Notes: generated by a model from the letters alone, not told the origin. DNA of 64,000 nt from Hyphomonadaceae bacterium (GCA_016714495.1 JADKDU010000001.1:372001-436000); one strand, 5' to 3'. Counted from the first letter of the stretch, positions 9,170-19,557 are shown. Made by a program: numbers and translations.

Positions 9170-10315
9170 TTAGGAACGCACCAGCACATCGGCATTGATA
9201 TCACTCACGCGCGTAACGCCGGTAAGCGCCATGGCCACGCGCATTTCCGCTTCGATCAGCTGGAGCACATGACTGACGCCCGTCTGCCCGCGGCCTGCCA
9301 GCGCATAGGCCCACGCCCGGCCGAGCAGCACGCCCTTTGCGCCCAACGCCAACATCCGCACGACGTCGAGGCCCGAGCGGACGCCGCCATCGGCCAGCAC
9401 GGTCAGGCCATCGCCAACAGCGTCCGCAATCGCTGGCAAAGCTCGGGCAGTCGAAGGCGCGCCATCGAGCTGCCGGCCGCCGTGGTTTGAAACGACGAGG
9501 CTGTCAGCCCCGAGCCGTACCGCTTCGCGCGCATCCTCAGCATCAAGAATGCCCTTGATGATCAGCGGGCCCGTCCATTCCGCACGGATGAAATCAAGAT
9601 CTTTCCATGTGATGGTCGGATCAAAATTCTCGCGCATCCAGCGGAAGAAATCTTCCAGCCCCGTCCTGCCCTTCAGCACGGGCGCCACATTGCCGAGATG
9701 ATGCGGTCGGCCATTCAGTCCGACATCCCATGCCCATGACGGTCGCTGCATCGCCTGAAACGTGCGCCGCATGTCGCCCAGTGCGCCGGATGCGCCCGCA
9801 AGGCCGGAGCGATAATCGCGATAGCGCGAGCCCGGCACGGGCATATCCACCGTGAACATCAGCGCCGAACACTTCGCTTCACGCGCCTTGACCAGAAGCT
9901 CGCGCATGAAGCCGCGGTCACGGATCATGTAGAGCTGGAACCAGAAGGGCTGCTTCACGCCACGCGTAACCTCGGCCAAATCGCAAGCTGAAACAGTCGA
10001 CAGCGTGAACGGCACGCCGGCGGCTTCCGCGGCTCGCGCCGCCTGCACCTCGCCCCGCCGCGCCGTGAGCCCGGCAAGCCCGATTGGCGCCAGCGCAACC
10101 GGCATGTTCATCCGCTGCCCGAACAGCGTCGTGGAGAGGTCGATCTTCGACACATCGCGCAGCACGCGCTGGCGTAGCGCGATCCGCACCAGGTCTTCGC
10201 GATTGGCCGCCAGTGTCGTCTCGTCATACGAGCCGCCGTCGATGTATTCGAACAGGAAATGCGGCAGCCGCCGGCGCGCCATCTCCCGATAATCGCGTGC
10301 AGCGGCGGCTTTCAT
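9170..10315 (-). CDS. lldD: FMN-dependent alpha-hydroxy-acid dehydrogenase (L-lactate dehydrogenase type)
   Basis: 381 residues spanning the full FMN_dh TIM barrel. Visible signatures are the family's N-terminal FEYIDGG, LAPIG, W-F-Q-L-Y, SNHGGRQLDG (catalytic His and substrate-binding Arg) and LADGGVRSGLDV with L-G-R for phosphate binding. It oxidises L-lactate or a related 2-hydroxy acid to the 2-oxo acid at the membrane. The exact substrate cannot be told from lactate versus other alpha-hydroxy acids, so lldD is the most likely but not certain name. Confidence 0.8.
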   Translation of the reverse strand: MKAAAARDYREMARRRLPHFLFEYIDGGSYDETTLAANREDLVRIALRQRVLRDVSKIDLSTTLFGQRMNMPVALAPIGLAGLTARRGEVQAARAAEAAGVPFTLSTVSACDLAEVTRGVKQPFWFQLYMIRDRGFMRELLVKAREAKCSALMFTVDMPVPGSRYRDYRSGLAGASGALGDMRRTFQAMQRPSWAWDVGLNGRPHHLGNVAPVLKGRTGLEDFFRWMRENFDPTITWKDLDFIRAEWTGPLIIKGILDAEDAREAVRLGADSLVVSNHGGRQLDGAPSTARALPAIADAVGDGLTVLADGGVRSGLDVVRMLALGAKGVLLGRAWAYALAGRGQTGVSHVLQLIEAEMRVAMALTGVTRVSDINADVLVRS

Positions 10316-10551
10316 GGCTGAGGCGTCTCTGAGTGGCGAACGTGTTGCGTATTCCGGGATAGCGCCATTGCTCTGTCAGACAAGGCAATTCCCCCGATCC
10401 GTCGCCCATTTACCAATCCGGCGCCCCACGCGCCGCTTTGTCCGCTGGCATTTATCCCCAGTTCCTGTATGGCAGCCACGCCAGACCCGGCCTCCCCTTG
10501 CGTCCTGTTTCCCGCACCCGGGACGGCCCGCCGATACGAAAACGATTCCCC

Positions 10552-12857
10552 ATGCCCTTCCCTGCAGTTCATCCCGCGCTTGACCGCGCTCTCGCCGCCC
10601 GTGGCTATGCCGAACCGACGCCCGTCCAGCTTGCCGTTGTCGAGGCCGACAAAGACAATGCCGACCTGCTCGTTTCCGCCCAGACCGGCTCGGGCAAGAC
10701 CGCCGCTTTCGGCCTTGCGCTTGCCTCCACACTGCTGGGCGGCAATGAGCGGTTCGATCCCGTCAATCGCCCGCGCGCCCTGATCATTGCGCCGACCCGC
10801 GAACTTGCGATGCAGATCAGCCGCGAGTTCGAATGGCTTTACGCCGATACCGGCGCACGCATCGTCGTCGCCGTCGGCGGCATGAGCGTAAGGGCCGAGC
10901 AGCAGCAATTGTCGCGCGGCGCCCACATCGTCATCGGGACGCCCGGCCGCCTCTGCGATCACCTCACTAAAGGCTATCTCGACCTTTCCGCGCTGCAGGT
11001 CGCCGTGCTGGACGAAGCCGACGAGATGCTCGACCTCGGCTTCCGCGAAGAACTCGAAACGTTGCTGGACGCCACCCCGGCGGAAACCCGCCGCACGCTG
11101 TTGTTCTCGGCTACCATCGCCCGCGGCATCGCCATGCTGGCGAAAAATTACCAGCGCGACGCCATCCGCATCGACACGACTAGCGCGACCGAGCCTCATG
11201 GCGACATCGACTATCGCGCCATGCGCGTATCGCCAGGCGATACGGAACGCGCCGTGGTCAACGTGCTGCGCTATTTTGAAGCCGGCGGGGCGCTCGTCTT
11301 CTGCGCCACACGTGAAGCTGTCCGCCACCTCCACGCCGCCCTGCGCGAGCGCGGCTTCCACGCTGTCGGCCTTTCGGGAGAGATGAACCAGCGCGAGCGC
11401 AATGACGCGCTGCAATCCTTGCGTGACGGTCATGCCAAGGTTTGCGTGGCGACCGACGTCGCTGCGCGCGGCCTCGACCTGCCAGATCTCGGCCTTGTCA
11501 TCCATGCCGACCTGCCGACCAACAAGGCGACACTGCTCCACCGTTCGGGCCGCACTGGCCGCGCGGGCAAGAAGGGAACGTCTGTTCTGCTGGTCACGCA
11601 TACCAAACGCCGCCGCACCGAACAGGTGCTGGCGTCGGCAAACATCGAGGCGACATGGAGCGGACCGCCCACCGCCAAGGAAATCCGCGAACAGGATCGC
11701 CAGCGCCTGCTGCAACATCCCGCGCTCGAAGCTGTCGTGTCCGAAGAAGATCTCGCCGTCGCCAGACAGCTGGCCGAGCGCTTCCCAGCCGAGAAACTGG
11801 CCGGCGCGCTGATCGGCCTCCTGCGCTCGGAATTGCCTGAGCCGGAAGACGTGTCGGACGATGGCCGCATGCGGAATGCGCAGACATTCGAGAAGCAGTC
11901 CGGTCATACCGGTCCAAGCGAGCGAACCTTCCGTGAGCCGAGCGAACGACCTGCGGCGCGTAGTCGTTCGGAGCGCGGCTTTGTGGCTTCGGAAGGCGAT
12001 GGCGTGTGGTTCCGGCTGAACGTTGGCCGTGAGCGCAACGCGGATCCGAAATGGATCCTGCCGCTGATCTGCCGCGTCGGCCACATCACCAAGGCAGAGA
12101 TTGGACCGATCCGCATATTCGGGACCGAGACCAAGTTCGAAATCGTGGGCCACGCCGCAGCGGCGTTTGGCATCGCGGTGCAGGATACGCAGGACGACAA
12201 GATCCAGATTGAGCCGACGTCTGCGCCGGGGCCGAATGACAATATCCATCCGGCCCGTGCGCGCCGCGACGATGGCGCGCGCGTCGATCGGGCGCCGCGT
12301 GATGTCGGCGATCGTCCGCCCCGTGAGAAGCGGGCGTATGGCGACCGTCCGCAGCGGGAGCCGCGGGGCGAAGGCGTCCGCCGCGCGAGACTTTCAGGAA
12401 GCCCGGACGCGAAGAGGCGCGGGCGGCGCGCCACCAGCAGCGCGAGAATGAGACCGCGCATCTCGCGGCTGATCCCGTGTATTCGGCGCTCGCGTCGACC
12501 GAGCCGCCCAAGCAGAAAGGTCCGCCGCCGGCGCATCCGAGTGGGCAGAACCGCCGTGAGCGCCGCGATGCTGCGCGCGCAGAGGGGAAGATCGCGGCGA
12601 TTGGCGTTGAGACGCCGAAGCGCGTGTGGACGCCGGATGGCGATGCGCGCCCTGCCCGTGTTGAACGCCCTCAAGGCGAGCGCCGTGACCGGACCGAGCA
12701 TCGCAAGCCCGAGGGCTTCAAGCCGCGGGGTCCGAAAGGCCCAGGCGGCGGGAAGCCGTTCAAGGCGCGTGGCGACAAGCCGTTTGGCGGCAAGTCGTTC
12801 GGTGGCAAGCCCAGCGGAAAACCGTTCCGCGGCAAACCAGCCAGCAAACGCAGCTAG
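10552..12857 (+). CDS. DEAD-box RNA helicase with DbpA-type RNA-binding domain (frameshifted tail)
   Basis: ATP-dependent RNA helicase. Q motif about residue 26, Walker A AQTGSGKT at 43-50, DEAD as VLDEADEM, SAT as LFSAT, and HRSGRTGRAG in the second RecA lobe. A DbpA-like RNA-binding domain follows (V-W-F-R-L-N-V-G...), then a basic Arg/Lys/Gly-rich tail. Near 12385 the frame appears to slip: the tail that looks native (E-P-P-K-Q-K-G-P, later GGKPFKARGDKPFGGK) lies in another frame and stops at 12857, whereas the unslipped frame yields an Arg-rich stretch to 12891. Start ATG 10552 precedes the family N-terminus. Likely roles are ribosome assembly or cold-stress RNA remodelling. Confidence 0.85.
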
Positions 12858-12860
12858 TGC

Positions 12861-13835
<975 letters not shown>

Positions 13836-13901
13836 CCGCGAGATATAGGCGATGTCCGGCTAAGCGCTAGGATGGGCAACTCAGCGGCGGGTGGAGATTC
13901 G

Positions 13902-14666
13902 GTGACAGACGCTAAAGGCATGGCGGTTCCCGAGATTGCGCGCGAATTCTTTGGCGTGCAGCTGCATTATGCCTGCGTGCTGTCGGCCAAGGCCGGGATG
14001 CCGCTGGCCGAGGCCATAACCTTTCATACCAATTTCCATCGGCTGTTCGCTTACGGAAATCTCGGGAAAATGACGCCGGACCCCGAGTTTGTCGTGCTGG
14101 TGCGCGATGTCGTGGCGCTGTCGGCTGAGATGCGGCTGGATCACCTGATTGCGGCGTATGCGGAGCGCGCGGCTGATCCGTGGCCGCCGGAGCGGTTTCC
14201 GTTCGGCAATCACTTCGCATGCGAGGCGCCGAATGAAGCGGGCATTGTGCGCATTCATTTCCGCAACCGCTTCAACACGGATGCGCATGGGCCGCTGCAT
14301 GCGTCGAACGTGGCGCAGCGGCGGGCCGATCTTACTGCGATGTTCGCTTTCGTCGCAGACCGCTGGCCGGATGCGACGGCGATCAATGGCGCGTCATGGC
14401 TTTACAACATGGAGGCGTATCGCCGGCTGTTTCCTGCGGACTATGGCGCATCGCGCAAACCGATGATTGGGCCGCGGTCGATGCATGGGCTTTCGACTTG
14501 GGGACAGTTCCTGGAGTTCCGCGGGCGCGCGAAGCCAGAGATCGTCGAGCGGTTCAAGCGTGGGTTAGATGCGCTTGATGTGACGCAGCCATGGCTGTCG
14601 TTTCCGTATCAGGTGCTCGCGACGACGGCGCCGTTGACGTCGTTCCAGCGGGAGTATGGCGTCTAG
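13902..14666 (+). CDS. Conserved hypothetical protein
   Basis: About 254 residues, no signal peptide, no membrane segment, no recognised domain. It is rich in aromatic and His residues, with ordered segments such as GVQLHYA, FHTNFHRLF and the C-terminal SFQREYGV, which argues for a real globular protein. The GTG at 13902 has GGAG about 7 bases upstream; ATGs at 13872 and 13920 are alternatives. It is divergent from the LLM gene and its stop overlaps the stop of a degraded gene on the other strand. Confidence 0.6.
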   Translation: MTDAKGMAVPEIAREFFGVQLHYACVLSAKAGMPLAEAITFHTNFHRLFAYGNLGKMTPDPEFVVLVRDVVALSAEMRLDHLIAAYAERAADPWPPERFPFGNHFACEAPNEAGIVRIHFRNRFNTDAHGPLHASNVAQRRADLTAMFAFVADRWPDATAINGASWLYNMEAYRRLFPADYGASRKPMIGPRSMHGLSTWGQFLEFRGRAKPEIVERFKRGLDALDVTQPWLSFPYQVLATTAPLTSFQREYGV

Positions 14667-14930
14667 TTGATCGTCACCAACGCCTGCCCGTCCGCCGCCT
14701 GCACCCCAAACCTGTCGCCGGTTTGCTTGCCGGCCGGAAGCTCAAAGCAGACTTCCTGACCGTATGGCGCAGGCGCCAAGCACAGCGCCGTCCCAACGAC
14801 GCGATATGCGCCGCCCGGCCCGCCCTTGCCATCGCCCTAGCTGCTGTCCGCCTTCGGCGCGAACCCATCGGCTACATTGTCAACCTGGAAAACAGCGCCC
14901 TTCTCCAGTGCGTTGGTCAGCGCCGTGGGT
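14663..14930 (-). pseudogene. 3' remnant of an unknown gene, with in-frame amber stop
   Basis: On the minus strand, one frame reads as sensible protein on both sides of a TAG at 14837-14839. Before the stop it includes LEKGAVFQVDNVADGF; after it, GGPGGAYRVVGTALCLAP and FELPAGKQTGD, ending at 14663. Beyond about 14930 the coding sense stops where the IS110 remnant starts. This looks like a gene whose 5' part was lost at an insertion. The family was not recognised. Its stop overlaps the stop of the neighbouring plus-strand gene. Confidence 0.45.
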
Positions 14931-14939
14931 AGTCCTGTT

Positions 14940-15460
14940 CCGCGTTGCTGCGGAGATGCGCGTGTCGCACGCGCGCCGATCGGCCGTTCTTGCCGAGTTG
15001 GTCGCCCGGCGGGAGGATCTCCTCGCCATGATCGCAGCCGAGAAACAGCGCCTGGCCGGAGCCCGCGACGCCTTCGCGCGCCGCGAACGCGAGGCCCATG
15101 TCGCCCTGGTTGAACGGCGCAGGATCGCCGCGGCAAAAGAGATCGAAGCCAACAAAGCGCGCCCAGAGCAAGTTGGCGGACCTCGAGCGGCTCACCGCGC
15201 CGGGGATCGACCTCATCGTGGCCAGCATCCGCGTCGCCCGCCTGCCGGAACTCGGCCTGATCGACCGGCGCGACATCGCCAGCCTGTGCGGGGTTGCGCC
15301 CCTGGCGCGGGACTGAGGCCATTCCAGAGGGCGCAGGCATATCTGGGGCGGATGCGCCGGCGGGCGCCGTGTCCTCTACCTCGCCGCCTTCATCGCCATC
15401 GCCAGAAAACGCCTCACCATCCTCAACGCAATGGCGCGCGACAACAAAGCCCACGCCTGA
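14940..15460 (+). mobile_element. IS110-family transposase remnant
   Basis: Degenerate transposase spread over three frames. About 14985-15060 encodes LAELVARREDLLAMIAAEKQRL, matching the linker helix of IS110 transposases. About 15172-15314 encodes a Transposase_20-like segment (ELGLIDRRDIASLCGVAPLARD). About 15359-15460 encodes RRVLYLAAFIAIARKRLTILNAM and ends at TGA 15458. The N-terminal DEDD catalytic domain is missing and parts between these blocks are deleted. IS110 elements lack clear inverted repeats, so exact ends cannot be set. Inactive. Confidence 0.75.
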
Positions 15461-15533
15461 TCAAAGGTCAGTTGCTTATCCCAAAAACCGCGGATCGGCG
15501 TCTCCAAGGATGGAGGCGCGCAAGGCCGGCGCG

Positions 15534-16058
15534 TCAGTCGATACGCTTGAGGCCCTTGGCGTAGCGCTTCCAGTTTTCGACGTAGTGGTGTGAGCCGGCG
15601 AGCATGCCTTGCAGCTGCTGTTCGCTGACTTCGCGGATGACTTTGCCGGGCGCGCCCATGACCATCGAGCCGTCGGGGATCACCTTGCCTTCGGTGATCA
15701 GCGTGTTCGCGCCAATCAGGCAGTTCTTCCCGATCTTCGCATTGTTGAGAATGATCGAGCCGATGCCGATCAGCGAATTGTCGCCCACTTCGCAGCCATG
15801 CATCATTACCATGTGGCCGACGGTAACGTGCCTCCCGATGGTGAGCGGCACGCCGAGATCGGTGTGCAGGACGGCGCCGTCCTGGATGTTGGAGTTTTCG
15901 CCGATCGTGATCGGATCATTGTCGCCGCGCAGCGTGGCGCCGAACCAGACGCTGGCTCCCTTGTTCAGGATCACCCGGCCGATAACTGTGGCGCTGTCGG
16001 CCACCCAGCTTTCCGGATCGAGCTCCGGCCTTACGCCATCGAGTTCAAAGACCGCCAT
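15534..16058 (-). CDS. Gamma carbonic anhydrase family protein
   Basis: 174-residue left-handed beta-helix protein of hexapeptide repeats (patterns such as I-G-x-N-S-x-I-Q-D-G, I-G-I-G-S-I-I-L). The three metal-ligand histidines expected for gamma carbonic anhydrases are present: H in VLHTD, then H and H in VGHMVMMHG. It probably hydrates CO2 or belongs to the wider YrdA/PaaY group, where activity is variable. Length and motif order are standard. Confidence 0.85.
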   Translation of the reverse strand: MAVFELDGVRPELDPESWVADSATVIGRVILNKGASVWFGATLRGDNDPITIGENSNIQDGAVLHTDLGVPLTIGRHVTVGHMVMMHGCEVGDNSLIGIGSIILNNAKIGKNCLIGANTLITEGKVIPDGSMVMGAPGKVIREVSEQQLQGMLAGSHHYVENWKRYAKGLKRID

Positions 16059-16133
16059 TCCATCACTCCCCGGCGTCTATGCCTGCTTTTGAGTCACATA
16101 ACTGTAAAATCGCGTCAGCACTGCCAACTGCGC

Positions 16134-16158
16134 GGAACTGTCCCTTTATAGTTCCGTT
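16134..16158 (+). promoter_or_regulatory. EcfG-type general stress promoter (GGAAC-N16-CGTT)
   Basis: GGAAC at 16134-16138 is followed after exactly 16 bases by CGTT at 16155-16158. This is the published consensus for the alphaproteobacterial EcfG (general stress) sigma factor. It points rightwards, into a stretch of about 265 bases without a gene before phoH. Confidence 0.6.
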
Positions 16159-16164
16159 AAGCCG

Positions 16165-16382
16165 GAACTAGTCTACTCCTAGGGAAGCTGATTCGGAGTG
16201 GCGCGGTTCTTGAAGCGCAGATTTCGAAGAACGGGGATACGGGATTGAGTCGACCGGGATCGGTTGCACCATTCGCCTATCGAGCTGCAGGACGCCTGGC
16301 CCGGCGTCCGCCGCCACCAACGGTTTCCTTTTCAATGCAGCTTTTCGCTCGCCGCGGCCCCTCAAAGGTTCGCGGCGTTTTT
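16165..16382 (+). ncRNA. Candidate stress-induced small RNA or long phoH leader
   Basis: No open frame of note lies here. The stretch starts just after an EcfG-type promoter (16134-16158) and ends at a terminator-like hairpin with a T run (16350-16382), which together would define a transcript of roughly 210 bases. The alternative is a 5' leader of phoH with a built-in attenuator. I could not match it to 6S, SRP or other known RNAs by eye. Confidence 0.35.
16350..16382 (+). terminator. Intrinsic terminator upstream of phoH
   Basis: CGCCGCG (16350-16356) pairs perfectly with CGCGGCG (16371-16377) across a 14-base loop, followed by TTTTTG. It sits about 45 bases before the phoH start codon, an odd place unless a separate RNA ends here or it attenuates phoH. 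Confidence 0.6.
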
Positions 16383-16426
16383 GTCTCTGCTTTTCGGGTT
16401 CAGGACTAACAGCAAGGAGTACCTCC

Positions 16427-17254
16427 ATGGCCAAACGTTCCGCTGTCCGCCGCATCCGCGCCGACTACGACGCACGTGATAGCCGGAACTCCGGGGGCGT
16501 TCATCTCAATGTCATAGAGGGGGGCTGGGATCCGGCCGACGACGGGCGCTATGCGCCGCGAAAGAAGAAACGGCCGGCAAATGATCATGCCCAGCACCAG
16601 CAGATACGCGAGCCGCAGCGCGAGCAGGCTTATGTGAAGAACATCCAGCCGAAGTCGGAGGGCCAGGCCCGGCTGATGGAGGCAATTGATACGTCAAACC
16701 TTGTGCTGGCGCTGGGGCCGGCGGGAACGGGAAAGACCTATATCGCGATCGCCAAGGCGGTGGATGCCCTGCGCGCGGGAACGATCGGGCGCATCGTATT
16801 GTGCCGGCCCGCCGTGGATGCGGGCGAGAATATCGGCTTCCTGCCCGGCGACATGGAAGAGAAACTCGCGCCCTATCTGCGCCCGCTCTACGACGCGTTG
16901 CAGGACCGGATGTCGGCCAAGCAGGTGAAGGCGATGATCGCCGAAGGGCAGATCGAGATTGCTTCCGTTGGGTTCATGCGCGGACGGACGCTGAACAACG
17001 CTTTCATCGTGGTCGATGAGGCGCAGAACTGCACCTACGTTCAGCTCAAAATGATCCTGACGCGGCTGGGCTGGAATTCAAAGATGATCGTGACGGGCGA
17101 TCCGGCGCAGTCTGACCTGCTGCCGGAGCTGTCGGGTCTCGCGCCGGTGGCGGACAAGATCGAGAGCATGGGCGGCGATATCGGCGTGGTGCGCTTGCAG
17201 CAGGCTGACGTCGTGCGCCATCCGCTTGTCGCGAAGATGCTTAACGTCCTGTAG
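16427..17254 (+). CDS. phoH: PhoH family ATPase
   Basis: 275-residue P-loop ATPase. Walker A is GPAGTGKT (about residues 97-104), Walker B is FIVVDEAQN, and VTGDPAQSDL is the family sensor segment. The N-terminus is basic and disordered. PhoH proteins are implicated in RNA metabolism under stress; the biochemical role is not settled. AAGGAGT lies 8 bases before the ATG. The upstream context holds an EcfG-type promoter and a terminator, suggesting stress control. A hairpin terminator follows at 17265. Confidence 0.88.
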   Translation: MAKRSAVRRIRADYDARDSRNSGGVHLNVIEGGWDPADDGRYAPRKKKRPANDHAQHQQIREPQREQAYVKNIQPKSEGQARLMEAIDTSNLVLALGPAGTGKTYIAIAKAVDALRAGTIGRIVLCRPAVDAGENIGFLPGDMEEKLAPYLRPLYDALQDRMSAKQVKAMIAEGQIEIASVGFMRGRTLNNAFIVVDEAQNCTYVQLKMILTRLGWNSKMIVTGDPAQSDLLPELSGLAPVADKIESMGGDIGVVRLQQADVVRHPLVAKMLNVL

Positions 17255-17264
17255 ACGGACGGAT

Positions 17265-17310
17265 CTCGCGCGGCCTGCTGCCCCTGGGTCGCGCGAGTTT
17301 CTTCTTTCTT
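17265..17310 (+). terminator. Intrinsic terminator of phoH
   Basis: CTCGCGCG (17265-17272) and CGCGCGAG (17290-17297) form a perfect 8-base stem with a 17-base loop, followed by a T-rich tract TTTCTTCTTTCTT. Confidence 0.6.
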
Positions 17311-17402
17311 GCGCAGATTCAAACGGCCGCGCAGCGTGGAACCGGCTGCAACAGCGGCGGGCTGTGGAACTTTTGTTCCGTTGAGCTCAGCTGCGTAAAA
17401 TC

Positions 17403-17427
17403 GGAACCCCCTGTCGCATGCACCGTT
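17403..17427 (+). promoter_or_regulatory. EcfG-type promoter for the glycine-zipper lipoprotein gene
   Basis: GGAAC at 17403-17407 and CGTT at 17424-17427 are separated by exactly 16 bases, as in the first such element at 16134. The start codon of the lipoprotein gene is 41 bases downstream of the CGTT box, a typical distance for a promoter. Confidence 0.65.
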
Positions 17428-17467
17428 CTATCCCGGTAAGTTACTGACCGGATGAACGAGGCATACC

Positions 17468-17824
17468 ATGTCTGCAATCAAAACCGCCTTTTGCGCTGCC
17501 GTGGCGAGTCTGTCGCTGGCGGCGTGTTCCACGACAGACAGTTGGGACCCGTCGCAACGTAACGCCGCGATCGGCGGCGCCCTTGGCGCAGCAGCCGGCG
17601 CGGCCATTGCGGATGACGATCTTTCCGGCGCGCTGATCGGCGGCGCCCTTGGCGCAGCTGTCGGCTACTACACGGGCTGCCAGGAACAGGGCGGTTGCTT
17701 TGTCGGCGGCAAGCAGGTCGCCGGGCGCGACGACCTCGTCTACGACAACCAGGCCAGACGGTATTACTATGTCGACCGCGGCACGGGCCGCACATACTGG
17801 GAGAGCGGCGAATTCCGCGGCTAG
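17468..17824 (+). CDS. Glycine-zipper lipoprotein
   Basis: 118 residues. Signal peptide with lipobox LAAC, Cys at about residue 20. Then a glycine zipper (IGGALGAAAGAAIADD and IGGALGAAVGYYTG, two helices packed by Gly/Ala), and a short C-terminal domain with aromatic residues. Probably an outer-membrane or periplasmic membrane-associated stress protein. An EcfG-type promoter sits 41 bases upstream and GAACGAGG before the ATG serves as ribosome site, so induction by general stress is likely. Confidence 0.75.
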   Translation: MSAIKTAFCAAVASLSLAACSTTDSWDPSQRNAAIGGALGAAAGAAIADDDLSGALIGGALGAAVGYYTGCQEQGGCFVGGKQVAGRDDLVYDNQARRYYYVDRGTGRTYWESGEFRG

Positions 17825-17976
17825 GCTGATCGATTTTTCGATGGGACGCGACCGAAGTCCTCCCCGGTCAACTGTTGCGAACCGTCGGCAGGCGCCGCTC
17901 CTCAGGGGGCGGCGCTTTCGCGTTGAGCTTGCGCGCAATCCATTGCAAGCTTCGGTCTGGGTACCTGGAGAGATGG

Positions 17977-18885
17977 ATGCGCGGTGGTTTGGCCTTGGGT
18001 TTGTTGGCGTTAGCAGCGTGCCAGTCGCCGTCGATGACGAGCGCCATACCCCCGCCGCCGCCCGGCAACACGCCGACAATCCCCGAGGTGATCGCCGCGT
18101 CGAAGCCGGACGAGTGGCGCAGGATCGATCCCGAGAACACGCTGTACATGGATTTCCCGAATGGCAGGGTGATCATCGAGCTTGCGCCGCATTTCGCGCC
18201 GAATCATGTGGCGAACATCAGGGCTTTGTCGCGCGAAGGGTTCTGGACCAATGGGGCGGTGACGCGCGTGCAGGACAATTTCGTGACGCAGTGGGCGCAA
18301 GCCGCCGAGCCCGCGCGGCCGCCAAAGGTGGGCGTCGAAAAACTGACGGCGGAATTCACCCTTCCCCGCAGCGTGGTAACGAAGTTCGACGTGCTGCCGG
18401 ACCCGGATACGTTCGCGTCCGAGGTGGGATTCGTCGATGGGTTCTCGGCGGCGCGGGACAAGGACAGCGTTTGGCTGACGCATTGCTATGGCATGGTCGG
18501 CGCGGGGCGGGACGCTGACGAAAATTCGGGCGGCGGCACGGAGCTGTATGTGATCATCGGCCAGTCGCCCCGCGCGCTCGACCGGCAGCTGACGGTGGTG
18601 GGGCGCGTGGTGCAGGGCATGGAGATCATGTCGGCCTTCCCGCGCGGTACCGGCGACGCCGGCTTTTACAAGACGCCGGCCGAGCACCAGCACTATGCCG
18701 ACATCAAGCTGGCGGCTGACGTGCCGGCGGCCCAGCGCACCAATCTGGAAACGCTGCGGACGGACAGCGCGAGCTTCCAGACGCTGGTGAATTCACGGCG
18801 TTGGCGGAAGGATGATTTCTACAAGCATCCCGTGGGGCGCATCGGCCTGTGCAACATCACCGTTCCGGTGCGTGAGGCAAAGTAG
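17977..18885 (+). CDS. Cyclophilin-type peptidyl-prolyl isomerase lipoprotein
   Basis: 302 residues starting with a lipoprotein signal (LLALAACQ). The cyclophilin domain shows I-I-E-L-A-P-H-F-A-P, N-x-x-x-L-S-R-E-G-F-W, V-Q-D-N-F-V-T-Q, Y-V-I-I-G-Q-S-P and LTVVGRVVQGMEIM. It should speed proline isomerisation during folding in the periplasm. The ATG at 17977 has GGAGAG upstream. There is an unusual insert between the early strands and the G-S-GGGTELY loop, and an extra C-terminal tail. Its 3' end overlaps the convergent membrane-protein gene by 29 bases. Confidence 0.82.
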   Translation: MRGGLALGLLALAACQSPSMTSAIPPPPPGNTPTIPEVIAASKPDEWRRIDPENTLYMDFPNGRVIIELAPHFAPNHVANIRALSREGFWTNGAVTRVQDNFVTQWAQAAEPARPPKVGVEKLTAEFTLPRSVVTKFDVLPDPDTFASEVGFVDGFSAARDKDSVWLTHCYGMVGAGRDADENSGGGTELYVIIGQSPRALDRQLTVVGRVVQGMEIMSAFPRGTGDAGFYKTPAEHQHYADIKLAADVPAAQRTNLETLRTDSASFQTLVNSRRWRKDDFYKHPVGRIGLCNITVPVREAK

Positions 18886-19390
18886 GCGGAACGTATTCGA
18901 ATTTTGGTCGGTCGCTGAGATCCGGCACGCCGCTCGGCATCGGCGTGAGGATCTGCTCTTTCGGCGGATCGATCACGTCGCGGAACAGATAGCCAAGGCC
19001 GATGATGACGCCGAGCATGGCCATTGCGATCATGGCCAGCACGAGCGGGCGGAGGGCGCGATGGACGAAGGCTTCGAACTTCGCGACGCCGCCATCGGGC
19101 GAGACTTCGCGCGTCTTCAGCAGGACCCATAGATTGACGCCGGCGAGCGCGGTGCCGACGGGGGCGAGGAAAACCAACAACCCCGATCCCACCCAGATGA
19201 CGGAGCGCGCCCATGGCCAGCGCTTCAGAAGACCGAGGCCGCCAACAAAGGAGGGAATGAAAAACGCGATCGACAGGAGGCCGAACAGGCCCGCGAAGAA
19301 GGCGATCTCGTCTTCATATGCGGGATCGTTCGCCGCCAGCGCCGTACCCATGAACAATGCGAATATCGCCAGCCCGAGGCCGCCAAGCAC
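18857..19390 (-). CDS. Four-helix membrane protein of unknown function
   Basis: 177 residues with four hydrophobic segments (about residues 1-20, 30-52, 62-90, 110-135) and a polar C-terminus. No recognised family. The only usable start in frame is the GTG at 19390. The same frame continues to read plausibly upstream (R-I-L-A-W-V-H-V-V) to a TGA near 19490 without an ATG, so the true N-terminus may be longer or a base may be missing. It overlaps the 3' end of the convergent cyclophilin gene. Confidence 0.6.
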   Translation of the reverse strand: MLGGLGLAIFALFMGTALAANDPAYEDEIAFFAGLFGLLSIAFFIPSFVGGLGLLKRWPWARSVIWVGSGLLVFLAPVGTALAGVNLWVLLKTREVSPDGGVAKFEAFVHRALRPLVLAMIAMAMLGVIIGLGYLFRDVIDPPKEQILTPMPSGVPDLSDRPKFEYVPPTLPHAPER

Positions 19391-19557
19391 GACGTGAACC
19401 CACGCCAGTATGCGTAGAGATTTCGGCAGCGCGCCCTCCCCGATCCATTCAAGCGGTAGGTTGATGACGCGCGCCGCGCAAGTGCGCCTTCAAATTTCAC
19501 TGTGCAGGTCCGGCGCGGGCGCGCTATGACACCTCGAAACCGTGACGGGGCTCGCAT

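Noticed and set aside
10312..12249. 645-codon minus-strand frame across the helicase gene
   Set aside because: It mirrors the helicase on the other strand and has no recognisable domain or start signal.
17371..17388. GGAAC...GTTCC inverted repeat as another EcfG promoter
   Set aside because: No CGTT at the required 16-17 base distance from this GGAAC; it may be a chance palindrome.
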